This document shows, one piece after another, positions 17,301 to 24,875 of a stretch of 64,000 nt of DNA; position 1 is the first letter of the stretch; each line of letters starts with the position of its first letter. The notes under the pieces are model-generated. The model ran no database searches and was not told where the DNA came from. It was given only the letters and a program-made list of their open reading frames with translations. The translations under genes and the position numbers were made by a program. This DNA comes from an uncultured Prevotellaceae bacterium (lineage in GTDB: Bacteria > Bacteroidota > Bacteroidia > Bacteroidales > Bacteroidaceae), in the NCBI GenBank assembly GCA_900316285.1, contig ONCG01000007.1, forward strand, positions 168,296 to 232,295. The letters are read 5' to 3'.

Positions 17301-18961
17301 ACATCGGCATCGATGGTAATCTGCGACTCTACGGACTGCTCAGCGCCATCAACCTCACGGGCACAGCCGTTGCCAATGGCACACTGGGTATCATTCCTCT
17401 CAACACCACCTACACCCTTCGCAACGACACCATCCAGCTCATCCCCAACGAAATCATCTTTGCCAACGACACCATCTACGACAATCGCGAGCACATCGGA
17501 ATCGTCACCGGTGCCCTCCACCATCAGAATCTCAAAAACCTTACCTACGACATTGGCGTCGAGGCACAAGACCTATTGGCCTTCGATGTACGAGAGTTTG
17601 GCGACGACACCTTCTGTGGAACTGTCTATGGAACGGGTAACTGTATGATTCGCGGACGTAGCGGAGAGGTGACCTTTGATATCGACGTAACACCCGACAA
17701 GGGCTCTGAGATACGCTACAATGCCGCTAGCCCCGATGCCATCAGCAACAGCGAGTTCATTACCTGGCACGACCGCGATGCCCTCACCACTTCTAGTCCC
17801 CTCCCATCCGCAGACGACGGAAGAAGCAAGAATTCAGAACGAGACAACAAGCTTAGAGACATACCTACCGACGTACGTCTTAACTTCAACATCAACGCTA
17901 CACCCAGTGCCACGCTAAAGGTCATCATGGACCAGCAGTCGGGCGACTACATTGCCCTCAACGGCAATGGTTCCATACGTGCCACCTATTATAATAAGGG
18001 GAGCTTCGATATGTTTGGCAACTACAACGTCGACCACGGCATCTACAAGCTCACCATCCAGAACGTCATCAAGAAAGACTTCCAGTTCCAGGAGGGCAGT
18101 ACCATTGCATTTGGTGGTGACCCATACAATGCCGCACTCAACCTCAAGGCGCAGTATACCGTTGCAGGCGTTCCCCTTTCCGACTTGAACATCGGACGGT
18201 CGTTTACAAGCAATAACATTCGTGTTAACTGCCTGATGAACATCATGGGCACACCTGGACAACCTCGTGTGGAGTTTGATCTCGACATGCCAACCGTGGG
18301 CACCGATGCGAAGCAGATGATTTTCAGCCTCATCAACTCCGAAGAGGAAATGAACCAGCAAGTACTCTACCTATTGGCCGTGGGACGTTTCTATAACCAG
18401 AGCACCAACAATGCCAGCGAGGGAGCAGCACAGCAGAGCCAGACATCGCTGGCTATGCAAAGTCTGCTCAGCGGCACCATCTCCCAGCAAATCAACAGCG
18501 TCCTTTCTTCGGTGGTGAAGAACCAGAATTGGAACTTCGGAGCCAATATCTCAACTGGTGACCAAGGCTTCTACAATGCTGAGTATGAAGGACTTCTGAG
18601 CGGCCGACTGCTCAACAACCGGTTGCTCATCAATGGTGAGTTTGGCTATCGTGATAACCCCAATGCCACCAGTTCTTTCATCAGCGACTTCGACATTCGC
18701 TACTTGCTCCTGCCAAACGGAAACCTCTCCATCAAGGTATACAACCAAACCAACGACCGATACTTCACCCGCAACTCGCTCAACACCCAAGGTATCGGCC
18801 TGCTCATGAAGAAAGACTTCAGCAATCTGAGCGGCCTCTTCAACCTGAAGAAGAACACCGCCATTGCTCCCGCTAACACCATGAAGACGAGCAAGATAGC
18901 ACCCGAAATGCCGTCAGAAAACAACAAAACTGCCGAAAAAGTAGAAAATAACGACAAATAA
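14387..18961 (+). CDS. tamB: TamB-like translocation/assembly module protein (DUF490)
   Basis: 1524 residues. TamB-family proteins span the periplasm as a long beta-taco and help move outer-membrane proteins or lipids. Seen: one N-terminal helix (near 12-29), a long body of repeating beta strands rich in N-D-G, and the conserved C-terminal TamB domain from about residue 1150 (SGDYIALNGNGSIRATYYN, GSFDMFGNYNVDHG, KDFQFQEGSTIAFGGDPYNA, then ILSVVKNQ-type and SGRLLNNRLLINGEFGYRDN). The first possible start is TTG at 14387 (MKKTRRIISG); the next is GTG at 14417, which would shorten the basic N-terminus. Stands alone, divergent from nqrA. Confidence 0.88.
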   Translation: MKKTRRIISGVIWTIVGLYALIVILLQVPAVQKSIGRAVAGALSDKLGTEVSVGRVNLGFLNRIIIDDVHLQDQSQRPMLSAARLSAKFEVLPLTKGRIVITSAQLFGLHASLLQETPQGKPNFQFVLDSLASKDTTSHTPLDLKINSLVIRRGTVAYDKLFKAPQPGKFSPDHIRATDISAHIMLNALQDDSLNLNVKRMSMKEASGLNVKNLKLKLVANRQQADLQEFFMELPHSLLEIDHVNATYRHENGKFMPATLQYECAIPKVAITLSDLKALVPAFDKNNNTINFSSKIDGTSTSVHVGELNVSSPEGTVKLQADGSFSDWGAHPRWNANVRELFLNSEGIKFLASNLQKSVQIPEEVTRLGDIAFVGTLGGVDKNLAVKGQLETDAGNAQVAVGLNGRQFTGHIATNGINLQRILENNHLGFIETDIDLDGQLASGNQPPSIKAKGMVKRFDYNGYTYNNINIDGSLSGNVYQGMLDVDDPNISAMLNGSFSAKTSLPEADLVVNVRHLKPAALHLTDQWNDKVLGFSLSANVNGRNLNTLNGRAEVNSFSIADKDNSFEINNFTIDTESKGSNQELILDSDFGHLELSGRYDIKTLAQSLTNHLAKRIPTLPGFNKGIKATNNEVTVKANIKDGRWLQEFFNIPLTLHEPLILDGYLDDANEQLDLHATLPNFTYDDSNYKDAVINISTPADKLKAHATITRLAENGHTLSLELDADAANNHLATSLFFDNQAKQVIKGQLNADTQFFTTSDNRDAAHVDIHTSEISINDTIWHVEPGNIVYSKNDLTVDHLAVKHENQHIIIDGRATKEATDTLFAELKDIDVKYILDLVNFHSVEFSGRATGLAHLTQAFDTPEAATQLRVDDFRFQNGRMGVLTANARLNNEMKQIDIHAIANDNLFSLESMQPAFPLESQSTDERPFSYININGYVSPQRNDIELFIDPHHARGEFLESFCGSFMRNVNIGIDGNLRLYGLLSAINLTGTAVANGTLGIIPLNTTYTLRNDTIQLIPNEIIFANDTIYDNREHIGIVTGALHHQNLKNLTYDIGVEAQDLLAFDVREFGDDTFCGTVYGTGNCMIRGRSGEVTFDIDVTPDKGSEIRYNAASPDAISNSEFITWHDRDALTTSSPLPSADDGRSKNSERDNKLRDIPTDVRLNFNINATPSATLKVIMDQQSGDYIALNGNGSIRATYYNKGSFDMFGNYNVDHGIYKLTIQNVIKKDFQFQEGSTIAFGGDPYNAALNLKAQYTVAGVPLSDLNIGRSFTSNNIRVNCLMNIMGTPGQPRVEFDLDMPTVGTDAKQMIFSLINSEEEMNQQVLYLLAVGRFYNQSTNNASEGAAQQSQTSLAMQSLLSGTISQQINSVLSSVVKNQNWNFGANISTGDQGFYNAEYEGLLSGRLLNNRLLINGEFGYRDNPNATSSFISDFDIRYLLLPNGNLSIKVYNQTNDRYFTRNSLNTQGIGLLMKKDFSNLSGLFNLKKNTAIAPANTMKTSKIAPEMPSENNKTAEKVENNDK

Positions 18962-18985
18962 TGTCACTTTTCTGTCGATTTCTTC

Positions 18986-19015
18986 TTGTGTGTCAATTAT
19001 TTTTAGTAATTTTGC
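18986..19015 (+). promoter_or_regulatory. rpsA promoter
   Basis: TTG at 18986-18988 and TAATTTTGC at 19007-19015, 18 nt apart; leader of about 60 nt to the ATG at 19080. Confidence 0.75.
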
Positions 19016-19079
19016 AGCCGATTTTAAAATTACACATAAAGTCTAACTTTATTTTAACAAACACTTTTAATTAACATTT

Positions 19080-20855
19080 ATGTCAAATCTAAAAAACATT
19101 GAGCCGCTGCAGGACTTCAATTGGGAAGAATTTGAAAACGGTTCTACATCAGGCGTAAGCCGCGAAGAGCTTCAGAAAGCTTACGACGAAACACTTAACA
19201 AGGTAGCCGACCATCAGGTTGTTGATGGTAGAGTAACAGCTGTCGACAAGAAGGAAGTTGTTGTCAACATCGGCTACAAGAGCGATGGTATCATCCCCGC
19301 TTCTGAGTTCCGCTACAACCCCGACCTGAAGGTGGGTGACGTTGTGGAAGTCTACGTAGAAAATGCAGAGGACAAGAAGGGCCAGCTCGTTCTCTCGCAC
19401 AAGAAAGCCCGTCTGTCGAAGAGCTGGGAGCGTGTCAACGCTGCTCTCGACAACGAGGAAGTTGTCACTGGCTTCATCAAGTGCCGCACGAAGGGTGGCA
19501 TGATCGTCGACGTGTTTGGCATCGAGGCATTCCTGCCCGGCAGCCAAATCGACGTGCACCCCATCCGCGACTACGACGTATTCGTGGGCAAGACCATGGA
19601 GTTCAAGATTGTGAAGATCAATCAGGAGTTCCGCAACGTTGTAGTTTCCCACAAGGCTCTCATCGAGGCTGAGCTCGAAGCTCAGAAGCGCGAGATCATC
19701 TCGAAGCTCGAGAAGGGTCAGATTCTTGAGGGTACCGTTAAGAACATCACCTCTTATGGTGTATTCGTCGACCTCGGCGGTGTTGACGGACTCATCCACA
19801 TCACAGACCTCTCTTGGGGCCGCGTCAGCGATCCTCATGAGGTTGTTGCTCTCGACCAGAAGATTAATGTTGTTATTCTCGACTTCGACGATGAGAAGAA
19901 GCGCATTGCTCTCGGCCTGAAGCAGCTCACTCCGCATCCTTGGGATGCTCTCGACAGCGAGCTCAAGGTTGGCGATCACGTCAAGGGTAAGGTTGTTGTC
20001 ATCGCCGACTACGGTGCATTCGTTGAGATTGCTCCGGGCGTTGAAGGCCTCATCCACGTTTCTGAGATGTCGTGGAGCCAGCACCTGCGCAGCGCTCAGG
20101 AGTTCCTGCACGTTGGTGACGAGATCGAGGCTGTCATCCTCACCCTCGACCGCGAGGAGCGCAAGATGTCGCTCGGCATCAAGCAGCTGAAGGAAGATCC
20201 GTGGGAGGCTATCGAAACCAAGTATCCCGTGGGTTCGAAGCACACTGCAAAGGTTCGCAATTTCACCAACTTCGGTATCTTCGTAGAGCTCGAGGAAGGC
20301 GTCGATGGTCTTATCCACATCAGCGACCTCTCTTGGACTAAGAAGGTGAAGCACCCCTCAGAGTTCACTCAGCAGGGTGCCGACATCGATGTTGTTGTGC
20401 TCGAAATCGACAAGGAGAACCGTCGTCTGAGCCTTGGCCACAAGCAGCTCGAGGACAATCCTTGGGATACCTACGAGACCATCTACACTCCCGGCAGCGT
20501 CCACACCGGTAAGATCACCGAGATGATGGACAAGGGTGCCGTCATCACGCTCAACGAAGGCGGTGAGGGCTTTGCCACTCCGAAGCACCTCGTGAAGGCC
20601 GATGGCACACAGGCTCAGACCGGCGAGGAGCTCGACTTCAAGGTCATCGAGTTCGTCAAGGAGACCAAGCGCATCATCCTCTCTCACAGCCGCACCTTCG
20701 AGGAGGCTAAGGAAGAGACCAAGAAGGCTGCTCCCCGCAAGGCTGCTCCTAAGAAGGAAGCTGCTCCCAGCATTCAGAACGTTGCTGCCAGCACCACGCT
20801 CGGCGACATCGACGCTCTTGCTGAGCTCAAGGCTAAGCTTGAGAAGGGTGAGTAA
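19080..20855 (+). CDS. rpsA: 30S ribosomal protein S1
   Basis: 591 residues. Brings mRNA to the 30S subunit through OB-fold S1 domains. Six S1 repeats can be traced at roughly 42-104, 120-187, 208-277, 293-363, 380-449 and 466-530; repeats 3 to 5 carry the full pattern G-FV-L-GV-GLIH-SDLSW. The tail (545-591) is rich in Lys and Ala (KKAAPRKAAPKKEAAP). In Bacteroidetes S1 is important because genes generally lack strong Shine-Dalgarno sites. Monocistronic with its own terminator. Confidence 0.95.
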   Translation: MSNLKNIEPLQDFNWEEFENGSTSGVSREELQKAYDETLNKVADHQVVDGRVTAVDKKEVVVNIGYKSDGIIPASEFRYNPDLKVGDVVEVYVENAEDKKGQLVLSHKKARLSKSWERVNAALDNEEVVTGFIKCRTKGGMIVDVFGIEAFLPGSQIDVHPIRDYDVFVGKTMEFKIVKINQEFRNVVVSHKALIEAELEAQKREIISKLEKGQILEGTVKNITSYGVFVDLGGVDGLIHITDLSWGRVSDPHEVVALDQKINVVILDFDDEKKRIALGLKQLTPHPWDALDSELKVGDHVKGKVVVIADYGAFVEIAPGVEGLIHVSEMSWSQHLRSAQEFLHVGDEIEAVILTLDREERKMSLGIKQLKEDPWEAIETKYPVGSKHTAKVRNFTNFGIFVELEEGVDGLIHISDLSWTKKVKHPSEFTQQGADIDVVVLEIDKENRRLSLGHKQLEDNPWDTYETIYTPGSVHTGKITEMMDKGAVITLNEGGEGFATPKHLVKADGTQAQTGEELDFKVIEFVKETKRIILSHSRTFEEAKEETKKAAPRKAAPKKEAAPSIQNVAASTTLGDIDALAELKAKLEKGE

Positions 20856-20920
20856 TTGACAGCTGATAGACGATAGTTGATAGTGACCGCTCGTCGCTCA
20901 TCACTTCTATCATAACAAGA

Positions 20921-20953
20921 AAGAGATCTGCCACGCGGCAGGTCTCTTTTTTT
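20921..20953 (+). terminator. rpsA terminator
   Basis: AAGAGA-t-CTGCC pairs with GGCAG-g-TCTCTT around a 4-nt loop, followed by seven T. Confidence 0.85.
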
Positions 20954-20997
20954 CGACTAGCACTAAACTCAACGGAACACAAGTTCCTTTAAACAAA

Positions 20998-21123
20998 TAA
21001 AATAGCTCTATACTATAAAAAGGTATCTCAATACCATAAAAAGGTATCTCAATACCATAAAAAGGTATCTCAATACCATAAAGAGGTATCTCTATACTAT
21101 AAAGAGGTATCTCTATACTATAA
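20998..21123. repeat. Array of six 21-nt hairpin units
   Basis: The CTC centre of each unit falls at 21006, 21027, 21048, 21069, 21090 and 21111: an exact 21-nt period. Core of the best units is GGTAT-CTCA-ATACC (5-bp stem, 4-nt loop). Outer units are changed to GGTAT...ATACT and AATAG...ATACT, partly keeping pairing. It sits between the rpsA terminator and the terminator of the convergent DUF3127 gene. With flanking sequence this accounts for the 361-nt gene-free stretch 20856-21216. Confidence 0.9.
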
Positions 21124-21156
21124 AAAAGGAGGGCAAGTGCGAAACACTTGTCCTCT
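21122..21156 (-). terminator. Terminator of the DUF3127 gene
   Basis: On the minus strand GAGGACAAGTG-tttcg-CACTTGCCCTC hairpin followed by a T-run (A at 21122-21127 on plus). Confidence 0.8.
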
Positions 21157-21216
21157 CTTAAGCTATAGCAGCTTTCACTTGCTGCTATACGGCTACCCGC
21201 CTTCGTTCCTAAGGAG

Positions 21217-21645
21217 TTAGAACGGCAGATCGTCGGTGCTCTCTCCTTCGGCAGCAGGTGCTGGAGCAGCTGGGAACGGAGCATCGGCAGGAGCGGCCTG
21301 GGGTGCTGCCTGAACCTGAGGTGCTGCAGCAAACGGTGCGGGCTGAGGAGCCACGCCACCTACTCCATACTGTGCAGGGTCTACCTGACGCACATCAAAG
21401 GCACGAATGCTGTTGTACCAACGGCCGTTATACTCATGGGCATCGATGTCGAAAGACACCAGAACTTCCTGCCCCACCTGCACATTGAAACGAGCCAGAC
21501 GGTCGACGCCAAACACCTCGAACAGCATCTTCTTCGGGTACTGCTCATGGGTTTCAATGACATAGCCTTTCACTTTCCATTCTCCACGTGCTGAAGTACC
21601 GCTTCTTTCCTCGGTCTCAGCAATTACTCTTCCTTGTAATTCCAT
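21217..21645 (-). CDS. DUF3127 protein with SSB-like acidic tip
   Basis: 142 residues. The first 85 match DUF3127 (MELQGRVIAETEERSGTSAR, YVIETHEQYPKKMLFEVFG, VSFDIDAHEYNGRWYNSI), an OB-fold-like family of Bacteroidetes and their phages. The linker is Ala/Pro/Gln-rich, and the protein ends DDLPF, closely resembling the C-terminal tip by which single-stranded DNA-binding proteins recruit partners. A role in DNA replication or repair is likely but not proven; the divergent neighbour is dnaN. It is not a canonical Ssb. Confidence 0.8.
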   Translation of the reverse strand: MELQGRVIAETEERSGTSARGEWKVKGYVIETHEQYPKKMLFEVFGVDRLARFNVQVGQEVLVSFDIDAHEYNGRWYNSIRAFDVRQVDPAQYGVGGVAPQPAPFAAAPQVQAAPQAAPADAPFPAAPAPAAEGESTDDLPF

Positions 21646-21688
21646 GTTTTATTTTTTACTGTTAATGTTGTTTTTATTGAATTCGTTT

Positions 21689-21697
21689 GCGAAATTA
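21689..21697 (-). promoter_or_regulatory. -7 box for the DUF3127 gene
   Basis: TAATTTCGC on the minus strand, 43 nt upstream of the ATG; one mismatch to TAnnTTTGC. Confidence 0.45.
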
Positions 21698-21738
21698 CTA
21701 AAAATGTTCTAATTTAAGAAACTTTTTCACCATTTTTT

Positions 21739-21770
21739 TTGTATCGAACGATTGTTTTTTGTAATTTTGT
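21739..21770 (+). promoter_or_regulatory. dnaN promoter
   Basis: TTG at 21739-21741 and TAATTTTGT at 21762-21770, 20 nt apart, 39 nt before the ATG at 21810. Confidence 0.6.
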
Positions 21771-21809
21771 ACGTTAATAGCAAATAATAACAACAAAACC
21801 AATATACCC

Positions 21810-22934
21810 ATGAGATTTACATTATCTAGTACTGCACTAAGCAGTCGTCTTCAGACATTGGCGAGAGTCATTAACAGCAAGAACTCTCTCCCCATCCTCG
21901 ACAGTTTCCTGTTCGAAGTAAGAAACCAGCAGTTGTTCATCACGGCCAGCGATAGTGAAAACGTGATGCGCTCTGTGCTCGCCCTCGACCAAGTCGATGG
22001 AGAAGGCAATTTCGCCGTGCCCAACCGCACTCTCCTCGATGCAATGAAGGAACTCCCCGAGCAGCCTCTTACCTTCGATATCGACCTCAACACGCTTACC
22101 ATTAAGATTATATATCAAAACGGTTTGTACAACTTCACGGCTCAGAGTGCCGACGAGTATCCGCGTGTGCAGCCCATCCCCGATGGAGCAACTGTCATCA
22201 CCATCGACTCCCAGACGCTGGCCGACAATATCTCGCGTTCCATCTTTGCCACTGCTCAAGACGAGTTGCGCCCGGTGATGAACGGCATCTACTTCGACCT
22301 CACACCAAACAGCCTGAACGTTGTTGCCAGCGACGGCCACAAGCTCGTACGCAACAAGAACTTCACCATTAAGAGCGAGAATCCTGCTGCCTTCATCCTT
22401 CCAAAGAAGCCTGCTACGCTGCTGAAGAACGTGCTGGGCAAGGACGGTGGCGATGTGGTCATTAAGTTCGACGATCGCTCGGCTGAAATCAGCTTTGCCG
22501 ATGGTGTCCTCTTCTGCCGTCTCATTGAAGGCCGCTACCCGAACTACAACTCGGTGATTCCGCAGAACAACCCCAACCAGCTGAACATCGACCGCCGTTC
22601 ACTTATTGGTGCTCTGAAGCGTGTGCTCCCCTTCGCCAGCGAGAGCAGCCAGCTCATTCGCTTCCATCTGGAGGCAGGCAAGCTGGAGTTGTCGTCAGAG
22701 GACATCGACTTCGCCACCAGCGCTAAGGAGGTTGTCACTTGCGAGTATGCAGGCCAGTCGATGAACATCGGCTTCAAGGGCAGCTCGCTCTCCGAGATTC
22801 TCAACAACCTGCAGGGCGACGAGGTGCAGATTGAGCTGGCCGATCCCAGCCGCGCTGGCATCATCGTTCCTGCCCAGCAGCCCGAGAACGAGGATGTGCT
22901 GATGCTCATCATGCCTATGCTCCTGAACGACTAA
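21810..22934 (+). CDS. dnaN: DNA polymerase III beta subunit (sliding clamp)
   Basis: 374 residues, the usual clamp length, three similar domains of about 120 residues. Seen: MRFTLSSTALSSRLQTLARVINSKNSLPIL at the start, ATDSHKL-equivalent VASDGHKLVRN in the middle, FCRLIEGRYPNYNSVIP and the C-terminal MLIMPMLLND (family pattern PM-L). Tethers the replicative polymerase to DNA. First gene of a likely run dnaN, exonuclease, porD, recN, TPR gene. Confidence 0.96.
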   Translation: MRFTLSSTALSSRLQTLARVINSKNSLPILDSFLFEVRNQQLFITASDSENVMRSVLALDQVDGEGNFAVPNRTLLDAMKELPEQPLTFDIDLNTLTIKIIYQNGLYNFTAQSADEYPRVQPIPDGATVITIDSQTLADNISRSIFATAQDELRPVMNGIYFDLTPNSLNVVASDGHKLVRNKNFTIKSENPAAFILPKKPATLLKNVLGKDGGDVVIKFDDRSAEISFADGVLFCRLIEGRYPNYNSVIPQNNPNQLNIDRRSLIGALKRVLPFASESSQLIRFHLEAGKLELSSEDIDFATSAKEVVTCEYAGQSMNIGFKGSSLSEILNNLQGDEVQIELADPSRAGIIVPAQQPENEDVLMLIMPMLLND

Positions 22935-23014
22935 TTGACGGTTGCTCCAAAGTGAAACCATTAGTTTTCACATAAAACAAATTATATACAGACAGAAAAA
23001 ACAATTTCATCATA

Positions 23015-23866
23015 ATGAAACTAAATCTGAAAAAGCCCCTTGTTGTCTTCGATTTGGAGACAACGGGGCTTGACCTTGTAAAAGACAGGATTATACAAAT
23101 ATCGTATATCAAAGTTTATCCCGACGGACGCGAAGAACGCGAGAATATGTTCGTAAACCCCGAATGTGAGATTCCCGATATCGTCATCTCCCTGACGGGC
23201 ATTACCAACGAGATGGTGGCCACGGCTCCTACATTCAAAGAGTTGTCGGCACACATCAACGAAGTCTTCACCGGTTGCGACATCGCAGGTTTCAACTCGA
23301 ACCAGTTCGATGTGCCTCTGCTTGCCGAAGAGTTCCTGCGCGCAGGCATCGACTTCGACTTCTCGAAGTGCCACCTCATCGATGCACACATCATCTTCCG
23401 CAAGATGGAACGCCGCAATCTTGCTGCCGCCTATAAGTTCTATTGCGGAAGGAAGATGGAGGAAGACTTCCAAGCCCATCTCGCCGACCAAGACACGGAA
23501 GCCACCTATCGGGTGCTCATGGCTGAGCTCGACTACTATGCACCTGGCGTTCAGGAAGAAGAAGACCGTGTGCTGCATAACGATATGGCAGAGCTGGCAG
23601 CTTTCTCGAAGAACAACGACAACGTAGACTTTGCTGGACGCATCGTATGGCGCGATGTCACCGATGGCAATGGAAATGTGGTGAAGGACGCCGACGGCAA
23701 CCCTCAGCGCCAAGAGGTGTTCAACTTCGGAAAGTATAAAGGCTGGGCTGTGGCCGACGTGCTACGTCGCGACCCAGGCTACTACAGTTGGATGATGACC
23801 AGCGACTTCACGGGCAACACCAAGCAAGTGCTGACGCGCATTCGCCTGAAGAACTTCAACAAGTAG
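23015..23866 (+). CDS. 3'-5' exonuclease, DnaQ/ExoX-like (DEDD superfamily)
   Basis: 283 residues. Exo I motif VVFDLETTGLD (Asp13, Glu15), exo II GFNSNQFDVPLL, exo III HLADQDTEATYRVL with the catalytic Asp but a leading HLADQD context of the DEDDh class. After about 200 residues comes FNFGKYKGWAVADVLRRDPGYYSWM, the small C-terminal domain found in exodeoxyribonuclease X-like proteins. Proofreading or repair nuclease; next to dnaN (80 nt). Conserved neighbour of dnaN in Bacteroidales. Confidence 0.88.
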   Translation: MKLNLKKPLVVFDLETTGLDLVKDRIIQISYIKVYPDGREERENMFVNPECEIPDIVISLTGITNEMVATAPTFKELSAHINEVFTGCDIAGFNSNQFDVPLLAEEFLRAGIDFDFSKCHLIDAHIIFRKMERRNLAAAYKFYCGRKMEEDFQAHLADQDTEATYRVLMAELDYYAPGVQEEEDRVLHNDMAELAAFSKNNDNVDFAGRIVWRDVTDGNGNVVKDADGNPQRQEVFNFGKYKGWAVADVLRRDPGYYSWMMTSDFTGNTKQVLTRIRLKNFNK

Positions 23867-23945
23867 TGAGCTGCCACCCCACAACGACGAGTGGGGTGAA
23901 GGCTCGAAACACGTAATACTCATCACTCTCCCACCCTATACAGAA

Positions 23946-24866
23946 ATGAACATGTCAAGCATCAGAAGACTACTGCTACTGCTCGTGGCCATGCTCGCCA
24001 CGGCCTCGCAAGCCTCAGCACAAGAGCTGCAGGCAAAGGTGACCATCAACAGAAATCAGATACAAGGAACTGATGCAAGTGTGTTCGAGAGTCTGCAGCA
24101 GACGCTCGAGCAGTTCATCAACGATAGGCAATGGACCAATCTGCAGTTCCAGAAGAATGAGCGCATCGTCTGCAACTTCAACATTACGGTGACGAAGTAC
24201 AACCAAGACGACAACGCATTCACGTGTACAGCCCTCATTCAAGCCAACCGACCGGTCTACAACAGCAGCTACACCTCCACCTTATATAATAATAAGGACA
24301 ACGACTTCAACTTCCAATTCTCGCAGTTCGACCAGCTGGAATTCAATGAGGAAGTCATCGACAATCAGCTCACAGCCCTTGTGGCCTACTATGCGTTCCT
24401 CATCATCGGACTCGACCTCGACTCGTTCGCTCCGATGGGTGGCGAGGATGTGCTGCAGCGATGCATGAACCTGGCCAACAATGCCCAGAACCTGAACTAT
24501 CCCGGCTGGAAGGCCTTCGACAACGACCGCAACCGCTATGCTATCATCAGCGACTATCTGGATGTGGCTATGCAGCCTTTCCGCCAACTGCAGTACAATT
24601 ACTACAGACAGGGACTCGACGAGATGGCCAACAATGCCGACCGTGGTCGTACTGCCATCACCACAGCCATTCAGGAACAGCTGAAGAAGTGTCATGAGGA
24701 CAAGCCGCTGAGCATGCTTCCACAGATTTGGACCGACTACAAGCGCGACGAGCTGGCCAGCATCTATAAGGGCAAGGGAACACAGAAGGAGAAAGAGAGT
24801 GTCTACGATATTCTCTTCAGTATCAACGCCAGCTTGAACAATGCGTGGGAGAAAATCAAAGAGTAA
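23946..24866 (+). CDS. porD: PorD-like type IX secretion protein (DUF4835)
   Basis: 306 residues with a signal peptide cleaved near ASAQ. Mature N-terminus ELQAKVTINRNQIQGTDASVFESLQQTLEQFINDRQWTN and later LVAYYAFLIIGLDLDSFAPMGG and YPGWKAFD are typical DUF4835. In Porphyromonas, PorD contributes to the type IX secretion system. Gene order porD-recN is conserved in Bacteroidetes; the coaBC gene that commonly precedes porD is absent here. Nine nt to recN. A second in-frame ATG at 23952 is possible. Confidence 0.8.
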   Translation: MNMSSIRRLLLLLVAMLATASQASAQELQAKVTINRNQIQGTDASVFESLQQTLEQFINDRQWTNLQFQKNERIVCNFNITVTKYNQDDNAFTCTALIQANRPVYNSSYTSTLYNNKDNDFNFQFSQFDQLEFNEEVIDNQLTALVAYYAFLIIGLDLDSFAPMGGEDVLQRCMNLANNAQNLNYPGWKAFDNDRNRYAIISDYLDVAMQPFRQLQYNYYRQGLDEMANNADRGRTAITTAIQEQLKKCHEDKPLSMLPQIWTDYKRDELASIYKGKGTQKEKESVYDILFSINASLNNAWEKIKE

Positions 24867-24875
24867 CAAACTGAC

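Noticed and set aside
21217-21645. Canonical single-stranded DNA-binding protein Ssb
   Set aside because: The DDLPF end suggests it, but the N-terminal domain matches DUF3127 rather than the Ssb OB fold pattern.
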